The notes under the pieces are model-generated. The model was not told the DNA's origin. It worked only from the letters and a program-made list of their open reading frames with translations, and did no database searches. From Gemmatimonadota bacterium (GTDB taxonomy: Bacteria; Gemmatimonadota; Gemmatimonadetes; Longimicrobiales; Gaopeijiaceae), in contig PWZC01000297.1 of the NCBI GenBank assembly GCA_003567615.1, positions 1 to 41,307 on the forward strand: 41,307 nt of DNA, given 5' to 3'. The translations under genes were made by a program, and so were the position numbers. Every line of letters begins with the position of its first letter. Position 1 is the stretch's first letter. Below are positions 18,556 to 26,704 of the stretch, piece by piece.

Positions 18556-21456
18556 ATGCGCCGTCCAACCATGCCGAACGTCCCAAACCTCCTCCTTCAC
18601 CAGGCTTTCATGAACCAAGTGGGCCGGAGCCCCACTCAGACTGCGTTGCAAGACCGGGGCCGCTCATTGTCCTACGGACAACTTGCCCGTAGGGTCGAGC
18701 GGATCCGGAGTCTCCTGGAAGATGAAGGTGTGGGGCCTGGTTCGCGGGTTGGACTTCACGGGGGACGTACCCTTGAAGGTATCGCCGGGATGCTCGGGAT
18801 TCTCCAGTCCGGTGCCGCCGTGGTTCCTCTCTCTCCGTCCGATCCACCGGGGCGCCGGGACGAACTCCTCCGCTTCGCCGAAATCCGGACGGTGGTGGAC
18901 ACCCCGGAAACCCCCTTCCCCGTCCTCCCCGGGTGGACCGGCACGGTGGTGAGGAGCGACGGGAGCGAGGCGGCCGTCCCCGGAACCGACCCCGTCGGAG
19001 GAGAGGAGGATTCGCCAGCCTTCATCCTGCGCTCCTCCGGATCCACGGACAAGCCCAAGCTCATCGTGCGAAGTCATGGCTCCTTCGCCCACCGCCTGCA
19101 CTGGACCTGGAACCGGCACCCCTTCCAATCCGATGAGATGGGGTGCCAGAAGGCCCAGCTCTCCACCACCCACTCCATCTACGAGCTTTTCGAACCCCTT
19201 CTCCAGGGGGTACCGGTCCTTCTGGTGCCGGACGACGACGTGCGCCGTCTCGAGCGGTTCTGGGAGCTGGTGGACGAGGCCGGGGTGACCCGCCTTCTCC
19301 TGGTTCCGTCGGCGCTCCGGGCGAGTCTGGACCTCCCGGGCTTCCGTCCGCCGCCACTCACCTCCGTCGTCCTCATGGGCGAGTACGTGGCCCCGAGGCT
19401 GGCCGAGCGGGCCATTCGGACCTTCCCGCCCCGGACCCACCTCTATTCCATCTACGGGAGCACCGAGGCCAGCTCGACGCTGGCGTGCGATCTGCGGGCG
19501 TCGTTCCGGCCGGAACGGGAACTTCCCCTCGGCGTCCCCTTGTCGGAACAGATCCGTGTCCGGGTCCTGGACGCCGACCGGCGCCCGGTGCCCCCGGGCG
19601 GCACGGGACGGCTGTACCTCTCGGGCCCCCCGCTCTTCCGCGAATACCTGGGCGACCCCCACCGGACCTCGGCGGCCTTCGTGGAGTTGGGCGGGGAGGA
19701 AGGGCTCTTCTACGACACCCGCGACGATGTCCGGGTGGAGCGCGGCGGCGCCCTCGCCTTTGTGGGCCGGACCGACCATACCGTGAAGATCCGAGGGTTC
19801 CGCGTGGATCTCCACGAGGTGGAAGGCGCCCTTCTTCGGCACCCCGGGGTGACCCAGGCCGTGGCGGTAGCCCGGGGAAAGGACGCCGCGAGCCCCAGGT
19901 TGGACGCCTGGCTCACTCCGGCCTCCATCGATCCGACCCGGGTGTTTGCCCGACTCCGGCAACAACTGCCCGAGTACATGGTGCCCGCGTCCATTCAACC
20001 GGTGGATACCTTTCCCCTGACGGCCAGCGGCAAGGTGGACCGTCGCCGCCTCGCCGACCTGGCCCGCTCCGGACCGGCGCCCGTGGGAGCCGATCCCATC
20101 CCCGGAGAATCCGTGGACAGGACGACCGAGGCCGTGACATCTGCCTGGGAGACCGTGCTGGGCCACCGGGACTTCGGCCTGGATGCCAGCTTCTTCGAGG
20201 TGGGGGGCACCTCCCTCACCGCCTTCCGGGTGGTGCAGGCCATCCGGAGCTCGCTGGGCCTGGGTCGGACCGAGATCGACGAGGTCCTCCTCTACCGGTT
20301 TCCAACGATCCGAGGCCTGGCCGGCGCCCTGATGCCTGGACGCCACAGAAACGGGAACGAGCCTCCTACGGGGCAGTCGCCCCTCCTGGTCACTCTCAGG
20401 GGCGCGGGAGAACGAGAAGGGGGTGGCGCGCGGGAAGGGGAACGCGGGTGGGAAAAGGGCCACGCGCCTCTCTTCCTCCTTCCCTCCAGCGGGGGGACCG
20501 TGGGGGTCTACCAGCACCTTGTGCGCAAGCTCCAGACTCCCCGGGAGATCGTGGGGCTCCGGGATCCCTACCTGTGGGGTGACCGGGACCCTGAGCTTCC
20601 CTTCGCGGCCTGGGCGGCCCGCTATGTGGAGGCGATCCGGAGCCGTCAACCTTCCGGTCCGTACTTCCTGGCGGCCTACTCGTCGGGCGGGGCCTTCGGA
20701 TTCGAGGTGGCGCGTCAGTTGCGCATGGCCGGGCAGGCCATCGGCCTTCTCGTCCTCGTGGACCCGCTGGGGCTGGACCGTCCCCACCGGAAGACGTTCG
20801 GGTTCTGGGCTTCCCGGGCCGCCTACGGGAATCCGATCCGCCGTGCGGTGGTTCGTGGGGTGGGGCATGCCCGGGCGCTCCTCCACCGCATGACGCGCAC
20901 GGGTCGAGCCGTGGCCTTTCCCAACGAACACGCCCTCACGGCGGACGAGGTGAGCCGTCTGACGGGAGAGGCCATGGAGTCGCCGGGCCAGATCCTGGCC
21001 CTATCGGCCCTGCTGGAGATGAACACCGGGAGACCCGTCGCCCTCTTCCCCCAGGACCTGCAGTCCGGCAACGAGACTCCCTTTCGGCTCCTTCTGGAGC
21101 GGACGGCCGAGGCTGGACTCGAGGTCGACCCCGAGCGGCTGGAGCGGATGGCCCGCCAGTATCCCCTGCAGGTGCGGGCCCAGCAGCACTACCGGCTCCA
21201 GTATCTCGATGCGCCGGTCCTCCTGGTGGAGCCCCGCACGCGCTACCAGGGGCTCATCCGACTGAACCTCCGCCCGCACCTGCCCGCACTCGAATCCCTG
21301 GTGATCCCCCTCGGCGAACCTTCGGAACGCGTAGCGGCGCTGTCCGAGCGGTTTGGGGCATGGGCGCCACACTTCCGGTGCATCCGTGACGAGGCCTTCG
21401 TGGCGGGGCTGGCCCGGGCCATGGACGCCAGGCTGGACACCCCGGCCCACCGCTAG
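18556..21456 (+). CDS. NRPS-like A-PCP-TE protein (adenylation, carrier and thioesterase domains; no condensation domain)
   Basis: A domain: ILRSSGSTDKPKLIVRSH, YSIYGSTEASS, YDTRDDVRV, GRTDHTVKIRGFRVDLHEVEGAL, LPEYMVPASI, TASGKVDRRRL; PCP: DASFFEVGGTSLTAFRVVQAIR; TE: PLFLLPSSGGTVGVYQHLV...GPYFLAAYSSGGAFGFEVARQL. Start at 18556 (MRRPT) or 18571 (MPNVP). Confidence 0.92.
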   Translation: MRRPTMPNVPNLLLHQAFMNQVGRSPTQTALQDRGRSLSYGQLARRVERIRSLLEDEGVGPGSRVGLHGGRTLEGIAGMLGILQSGAAVVPLSPSDPPGRRDELLRFAEIRTVVDTPETPFPVLPGWTGTVVRSDGSEAAVPGTDPVGGEEDSPAFILRSSGSTDKPKLIVRSHGSFAHRLHWTWNRHPFQSDEMGCQKAQLSTTHSIYELFEPLLQGVPVLLVPDDDVRRLERFWELVDEAGVTRLLLVPSALRASLDLPGFRPPPLTSVVLMGEYVAPRLAERAIRTFPPRTHLYSIYGSTEASSTLACDLRASFRPERELPLGVPLSEQIRVRVLDADRRPVPPGGTGRLYLSGPPLFREYLGDPHRTSAAFVELGGEEGLFYDTRDDVRVERGGALAFVGRTDHTVKIRGFRVDLHEVEGALLRHPGVTQAVAVARGKDAASPRLDAWLTPASIDPTRVFARLRQQLPEYMVPASIQPVDTFPLTASGKVDRRRLADLARSGPAPVGADPIPGESVDRTTEAVTSAWETVLGHRDFGLDASFFEVGGTSLTAFRVVQAIRSSLGLGRTEIDEVLLYRFPTIRGLAGALMPGRHRNGNEPPTGQSPLLVTLRGAGEREGGGAREGERGWEKGHAPLFLLPSSGGTVGVYQHLVRKLQTPREIVGLRDPYLWGDRDPELPFAAWAARYVEAIRSRQPSGPYFLAAYSSGGAFGFEVARQLRMAGQAIGLLVLVDPLGLDRPHRKTFGFWASRAAYGNPIRRAVVRGVGHARALLHRMTRTGRAVAFPNEHALTADEVSRLTGEAMESPGQILALSALLEMNTGRPVALFPQDLQSGNETPFRLLLERTAEAGLEVDPERLERMARQYPLQVRAQQHYRLQYLDAPVLLVEPRTRYQGLIRLNLRPHLPALESLVIPLGEPSERVAALSERFGAWAPHFRCIRDEAFVAGLARAMDARLDTPAHR

Positions 21457-21460
21457 CGGC

Positions 21461-22723
21461 TCACCTCGCCACCAGCCCCACCAGTTCGCCTCGCTCCGAG
21501 GCTCGGGTCAGCTCGTGGGTCGGGAAGGTCAGGAGGGAACGCACCAGTCGATGCGCTCCCGGCCACTCCCTCCCACTGTCGTCCACTAGGCCCAGGGGAC
21601 GTCCCACCTCGGGGAGGATCCGGGGGTAACCGGACTCGGCACCGAGCCGCAGTCCTCGGTCCGGGTTCCCGAGACTCCCCAGACCTTCGTCCAGAAGCAG
21701 GGGAAAGCGAAGGTATCCAGGGTCCGCCCCCCCCAGCGGAAGTGGGATGCCGGCGGCGGACCCGTGGAGGGCATCAGCGTAGGCTTCCCCTGCCTGCCGC
21801 CGGGCCACCGCCGCCTGCTCGGATGCCTCCAGGGTGTTCAGTAGCAGGTCGGCCATGGCGGCCGGGAAGGCCGAGGGAGGCATCGGCGTCTTCAGGTGCG
21901 TCTGTCCCAGACCGAGCCAGGGAATGGAGCGGGGCACCCGGTAGAGCCCCGGCCGGGCCATGGCCCACAGCGCCAGCGCCTTCCCGGCCAACGCCACCCG
22001 ACTCCACGCCGCGGCCACGCCGCCGGGCGAGGGCGCAGGGGGCGTCCAGCTTCGGTCCAGCACCATGCCATCGGGCGACCGGACCAGGAGCGCTCCGCCG
22101 CCGCTCCCAGCCGTCCACCCCTTCCCCCGTCCGAAACTGAGCACTGAGAGGGAGGCCAGACCCTCGGGCCCGCCGCTACCCAACGGCGAGCCGTGCCAAC
22201 TTCCTCCGAACCCCTGTGCCGCGTCTTCGATGATCACGGTCTCACTGCCTCGGGTGAGCCCCCCGATAGCCCCCCAGTCCGGTGCGAATCCGAAGAGCGA
22301 GGCCACGACCACGCCGGCCACGCCGCGCTGCACCACCTCTTCCAGCGACGCCAGGTCCGGGCCCAGCGTCACCGGGTCCACGTCGTAGTAGACCACAGGG
22401 CACCCGGCGGCCAGGGCTGCCGTCAGGAGGTCGTAGCAGGAGTAGGCGGGGAGGGCCACGGGACGGGGTGCTCCTCCATTTCGCCGGCCCGAGCCCAGGG
22501 CGGTGGTCATGGCCAGAGCTGCCGACAGCGCCTGGGTACCGGACCCCAGGAGGTGAACCCCATGGGCCTGGTATCGCCTTCTCAGGAGCTTTTCGAGTCT
22601 TCGCAGTGGGACGCCGGCGCCACCTTCGGCCGCGACCTCGCCCCGTCCCAGGCCCCAGCGGAGAATGGCAGCCAGCGGGAGAGGGGAATGGGCCGGGAGC
22701 TGGTGCCGGAGAGGATTCAGCAT
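21461..22723 (-). CDS. DegT/DnrJ/EryC1-like PLP-dependent aminotransferase-family protein
   Basis: GSGTQALSAALAMTTAL; VALPAYSCYDLLTAALAAGCPVVYYDVDPVTLGPDLASLEEVV; VIIEDAAQGFGGSWHGSPLGS; SVLSFGRGKGWTAGSGGGALLV (Schiff-base Lys context). Confidence 0.82.
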   Translation of the reverse strand: MLNPLRHQLPAHSPLPLAAILRWGLGRGEVAAEGGAGVPLRRLEKLLRRRYQAHGVHLLGSGTQALSAALAMTTALGSGRRNGGAPRPVALPAYSCYDLLTAALAAGCPVVYYDVDPVTLGPDLASLEEVVQRGVAGVVVASLFGFAPDWGAIGGLTRGSETVIIEDAAQGFGGSWHGSPLGSGGPEGLASLSVLSFGRGKGWTAGSGGGALLVRSPDGMVLDRSWTPPAPSPGGVAAAWSRVALAGKALALWAMARPGLYRVPRSIPWLGLGQTHLKTPMPPSAFPAAMADLLLNTLEASEQAAVARRQAGEAYADALHGSAAGIPLPLGGADPGYLRFPLLLDEGLGSLGNPDRGLRLGAESGYPRILPEVGRPLGLVDDSGREWPGAHRLVRSLLTFPTHELTRASERGELVGLVAR

Positions 22724-22731
22724 GAGTCCGC

Positions 22732-23862
22732 TCAGGGGATGTTCCGGGCCAGGACGGGGCCGAGCACCCGGGTCACCGGGAGCGGAAGACGCTGCCAGAT
22801 CCGTACGGCCAGGGCGAAGCGTCCCTGGGACGGATTGGGCGTGGCCAGCCGTCCCGACGGTGACCAGGCCGCCCAGGGGAGCGGCTCGTCCTCACCTCCC
22901 CACTGACTCTTGAACCGGTGGCTGCCTGTCCCGGCAGTACACCGCCCGAAGTTGAAGGCCTCGGCACCGGCCTCGACGGCGTGTTCCATGAGGGCCCAGT
23001 AAAGGAGCATGTTGGGGGCCACCCGACTGTGCTCCCGGAGCGAGGACGCCCAGGTGATTTCGAACTCTCCCGCACAGAAGAAGCCGCATCCGGCAGCCAC
23101 CGGCTCATCGTCCCGATACACCACGCAGAAGCGCACGCGGTCTCCGAAAACCTGCGGCAGCGAGCGAAAGAGAGCCAGGGGAAGCACCGGCGTACCCAGA
23201 TCCCGCATGTTCCGCGTGAACACGCTGTAGAAGTCGTCCACAAGGTCGGACCCCAGGCGCGAGGTGAGACCCTCCTTCATGGGCCGGCGCACCTGACTCC
23301 GGACCTTGGACTTGAGGCCGTCCTTCCAGAGCACCTCCGGATCGTCGGGCAGGGGTAGCACCACGGTGATCTTGCGCTCCGTGACCGTATACTCCGACGA
23401 AAGGGCATCAAGGCGACGGCCTTCTCCCGCCGCCTCCCGTTCCCTCAGCTCCAGAACATCGGCGCGCCCCTCTCGGGCCTCTCCCAGTGCGCACTGGGCA
23501 AGCAACGTGCGGGCCTTTTCCGTTCCCAGCGGTCCCCCGTAATTGAGAAAGGGCATGGAGACCAGATGCGCTCCGAAAAGACGACTGCGGACCCATACCA
23601 GCGGCAGCACCCCGGCCAGGGACGACGAGCCCGACCCATCGGCGGCTGTCTGGACGTGGAGAAGCCGGGTTTCGTGACCGAAGACCTCTCGCATGACATC
23701 GGCCCAGCCGGAGAGGTGGCAGTAGGTACCGCCCGGGGTCGATTCGACGAAATCATCCCAGACCGCCGCCGGGAGGGGATCGCTGGAAAGTCGGAGAGCG
23801 GAATCCAAGAGTCCTCGAAATCTTGAGAGTGGGAAGGCCGAGAGTGAAGGAACGAGAATCAA
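22732..23862 (-). CDS. FemAB-like / GNAT-type acyltransferase, resembling the XrtA/PEP-CTERM-associated FemAB family
   Basis: VWDDFVESTPGGTYCHLSGWADVMREVFGHETRLL; GVLPLVWVRSRLFGAHLVSMPFLNYGGPLG; KVRSQVRRPMKEGL; FYSVFTRNMRDLGTPVLPLALFRSL; WASSLREHSRVAPNMLLYWALMEHAVEAGAEAFNFGRCTAGTGSHRFKSQWGG. Start uncertain: TTG at 23862 or 23808; the ORF-track start at 24009 would overlap the divergent PPTase. Confidence 0.83.
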   Translation of the reverse strand: MILVPSLSAFPLSRFRGLLDSALRLSSDPLPAAVWDDFVESTPGGTYCHLSGWADVMREVFGHETRLLHVQTAADGSGSSSLAGVLPLVWVRSRLFGAHLVSMPFLNYGGPLGTEKARTLLAQCALGEAREGRADVLELREREAAGEGRRLDALSSEYTVTERKITVVLPLPDDPEVLWKDGLKSKVRSQVRRPMKEGLTSRLGSDLVDDFYSVFTRNMRDLGTPVLPLALFRSLPQVFGDRVRFCVVYRDDEPVAAGCGFFCAGEFEITWASSLREHSRVAPNMLLYWALMEHAVEAGAEAFNFGRCTAGTGSHRFKSQWGGEDEPLPWAAWSPSGRLATPNPSQGRFALAVRIWQRLPLPVTRVLGPVLARNIP

Positions 23863-23913
23863 AGGCGGGGTGCAATCTCCATGCCCTCCACATCCCAGCC
23901 AACGGAGTGCCCC

Positions 23914-24636
23914 ATGGACCGAACCTGGATCCGATTTTCGCGGGAAGGTGACGTCTTTTCCACCGACACCGGCACCTCCCCCCGCGTCTACGTCGTCGAC
24001 CTGGATCAATGCGATCTGGACGAGGACGGCCTCGCCCGGCTCCTACCCACCGAGGAGGTCCACGAGGCCGCGCGGCTTCGAACCGCCCAGCTCCGACGAC
24101 GGCGTCTCGCTGCCCGAGCCGTCCTCCGGACGATCCTGGGGCGGTGGCTGGCCCGGGAACCCCGCGAACTCCAGATCGAGCGAACCGAACTCGGAAAACC
24201 CTACATGGTGGGAGGTCCAAGCTTCAATCTGTCCCACTCCGGACCGCTGGTCCTTGTGGCCGTGAGACCCTCGGGGCGACTCGGGGTCGACATCGAAGTC
24301 CGCCGCCACGCCGCCGAGCTGGAGGCCATCGCGCACCACTTCTTCCACGGCAAGGAGTGGGAAGAACTGAAGAAGGATCCCCGGGGACTCACCGAGGCCT
24401 TTCATCGAACCTGGGTCCGGAAGGAGGCGCTTCTCAAGGCGCTGGGGACCGGCCTCCACACGCCGCTCCATCGATTCATCGTCGACACCGGGGTGCTTGC
24501 CGAGGGCAGGAACGCCCTGAGAGGGATGGACATCCCGGGAGAACGGCCGGAGCGGTGGACCATTGCCCCGCTGCAGGTAGCTGCCGTGGCGGACGCCGCC
24601 GTCGCCTGGGATGAGCCTCGGTCGATCCGGACGTAG
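23914..24636 (+). CDS. 4'-phosphopantetheinyl transferase (Sfp-type)
   Basis: RRRRLAARAVLRTILGRWL; GKPYMVGGPSFNLSHSGPLVLVAV; RLGVDIEVRR; FFHGKEW; FHRTWVRKEALLKALGTGL: canonical Sfp motifs. Alternative in-frame start 23881. Confidence 0.95.
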   Translation: MDRTWIRFSREGDVFSTDTGTSPRVYVVDLDQCDLDEDGLARLLPTEEVHEAARLRTAQLRRRRLAARAVLRTILGRWLAREPRELQIERTELGKPYMVGGPSFNLSHSGPLVLVAVRPSGRLGVDIEVRRHAAELEAIAHHFFHGKEWEELKKDPRGLTEAFHRTWVRKEALLKALGTGLHTPLHRFIVDTGVLAEGRNALRGMDIPGERPERWTIAPLQVAAVADAAVAWDEPRSIRT

Positions 24637-24754
24637 TCGGGGCGACGCGACGGAAACCCCTCTCCGAAGGCATGCCATTTGCTGAAGTGATCCCGTAACG
24701 GACGTGGGGCCTCCGTCGCAACGAGCATGATCCTGGCATGGAGAAGAAGAGCCG

Positions 24755-25633
24755 ATGGGCATACCGATCAGACGACCAGAGTCGGCGGCGACCGACCGAA
24801 ACCGGCCGGACCGGGCAGAGCCTTCGGTACTTTCCACCACCTCTGCTCCCGTTGTCCCCCCCGCCGCCATCCAACTGGATCGTTTCGACCGCTCCCTCCG
24901 CGAGTCCCAGAAGCTCGCCCTCATCCTCCGCCTTCTCGGACCCCTGGAAAACGCCAAGTGCCTCATGCTGAACTGTGGTGCGTCTTCGGGAGCGCTGAGC
25001 TTCCATCTCCGAGCCAGGGGGGGCGAGTGGGCCTGGGCGGAGATCTCGCCTCGCTGGACCGATGACCTCCGGGAGTTGCTGGGGGACCCGGTTGCCGTTG
25101 TGAATCCGCAACGCCTCCCCTTCGCCACGGGGCAGTTCCATCGGGTCGTGGTCCTGGATCCGGGCCTGGCCAGCTCCCCGTCCGTCCGCTTCAGCCGCGA
25201 ATTGGGGCGAATCGTCAAGCCCCACGGTCGTCTCGTGGCCCTGTCCGCCAACAGCCGCCCCACCCTCTCCATTCGACTCCTGCGGCGAGCGCTTGATCAG
25301 GAGAACGGCGCCCACCGGAACGGATCCCGAGCCCCTGAAGGAGGCGGAGATTCATGTAAGGAACTGGAGCGCCTCGCCTTGAATGCGGGGCTCATCCCGG
25401 ACACCAGAGGGGCCTGCTCGCGCTTCTTCAGCGAGTGCATGGAAGAGCTCCGGCAGCGGCGGGGATCCGGAGCAATGGGCACCCTGGGCCGGGCCATAGC
25501 CGCCCTCGATTACCTGGTTCCCACCGCCCGCGGAGCCACCGTCGCCGTTGCGGCTCGCAAGCCGGAGCCTCCGCGTGTCGTGGAGCCGGAGGCGTCCGAA
25601 ACCCCGTCGTCGGAGCTACCCTCGGGCGAATGA
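24755..25633 (+). CDS. SAM-dependent class I methyltransferase
   Basis: CLMLNCGASSGALSFHLRARGGEWAWAEISPRW; LPFATGQFHRVVVLD; RELGRIVKPHGRLVALS. Confidence 0.75.
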   Translation: MGIPIRRPESAATDRNRPDRAEPSVLSTTSAPVVPPAAIQLDRFDRSLRESQKLALILRLLGPLENAKCLMLNCGASSGALSFHLRARGGEWAWAEISPRWTDDLRELLGDPVAVVNPQRLPFATGQFHRVVVLDPGLASSPSVRFSRELGRIVKPHGRLVALSANSRPTLSIRLLRRALDQENGAHRNGSRAPEGGGDSCKELERLALNAGLIPDTRGACSRFFSECMEELRQRRGSGAMGTLGRAIAALDYLVPTARGATVAVAARKPEPPRVVEPEASETPSSELPSGE

Positions 25634-25667
25634 GGCCCGGGGCCTCGTGGGCCTTCCGCACCAGGCC

Positions 25668-26585
25668 TCAGTCCGGGCTTCGGGTGGATGCCGGATCCAG
25701 TCCCCCTGCCGCCGGGCGAGCCCGTTCCCACGCGTCGATCCCGTCCCGGATCGGTCGGAAGGCGAACTCCGACAGGAGGCTACGAAGGTGGCCTTCCATC
25801 CGGTCGAGCCCCCGATAGTGGCGAAGGCGGGTGAGGTACCCGAGCCCTTTCACCCGGGGCTGTCCCGGATCCAATTCCCATGGGTGGAGGTACAGCGTCG
25901 CCGGCTGCCCCACCGCCTCGAGATCGGCCACCGCCTGACGCGTCAGCAAGAGCGGAAGCTGGCGCAGGCCTCCACCGCCTCCTGCCGGGAGGTTCATGCC
26001 CAGGAAACGGAGCGTGGCCGGAGGCACCTCCACCAGGGGACCCGCCGGCCGGATCAGGGCATCCAGGTGGCGAGGACCCGCTGGATAGCCGTAGCCGGGC
26101 CGGCGCACCGGGTAGAGGGAGGAGTCGTAGCGGTACCCTTCCTCCACCAGGATGTCCAGCGCCCACTCACGCCCCGGGACGATGGAAAAGCTGGGAGCCC
26201 GGAAGCCCAGCACCGCTTCGCCGGCAAGATCTTCCAGGAGGGCCCTGCTCTCCCGCACCTGGAGCCGGAACGCGGAAGGGTCCAGGTGGGTCACGCGGCG
26301 ATGGTCCCATCCGTGGGAAGCCACCTCGTGCCCCTCTCGTGCCAGGCGCCGTACCAGGGACGGATGGTCCCGGGCCACGATCCCCAGGACGAAGAAGGTC
26401 ACCTTGACCCCGAAGTCATCGAAAAGCCCGAAGAGGACGTCCATCTCCGCCTCCAGGCGGCTCTCCATGGAGGGCCAGCGGGACCGGGGAACGTACGGTT
26501 CCATGGCCGAAACATGGAAGTATTCTTCCACATCCACCGTAAGATGGTGATGCACCCGAGTCGGCGAAGAGGACCTGGAATTCAC
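25668..26585 (-). CDS. Polysaccharide deacetylase, XrtA/PEP-CTERM-locus type
   Basis: HHLTVDVEEYFHVSAMEP; VTFFVLGIVARDHPSLVRRLAREGHEVASHGWDHRRVTHLDPSAFR; VLGFRAPSFSIVPGREWALDILVEEGYRYDSSLYPVRRPGYG; YLHPWELDPGQPRV. Confidence 0.92.
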   Translation of the reverse strand: MNSRSSSPTRVHHHLTVDVEEYFHVSAMEPYVPRSRWPSMESRLEAEMDVLFGLFDDFGVKVTFFVLGIVARDHPSLVRRLAREGHEVASHGWDHRRVTHLDPSAFRLQVRESRALLEDLAGEAVLGFRAPSFSIVPGREWALDILVEEGYRYDSSLYPVRRPGYGYPAGPRHLDALIRPAGPLVEVPPATLRFLGMNLPAGGGGGLRQLPLLLTRQAVADLEAVGQPATLYLHPWELDPGQPRVKGLGYLTRLRHYRGLDRMEGHLRSLLSEFAFRPIRDGIDAWERARPAAGGLDPASTRSPD

Positions 26586-26704
26586 GCACGGCTCCTGGAG
26601 CAGGGGGGTCCGGTGGGGAGTCTGTGGGTCAGGTGGGTGCGGCGGGGTCCGACCCGGAGGAGTCAGGTAGCAAGGCCCATGCCCCGTGCCAAAGGAGCCT
26701 CCTG

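Noticed and set aside
18664-20931. 755-aa ORF on the minus strand opposite the A-PCP-TE gene
   Set aside because: Antisense open frame expected from high GC3; no recognisable motifs, while the + strand carries clear A/PCP/TE motifs.
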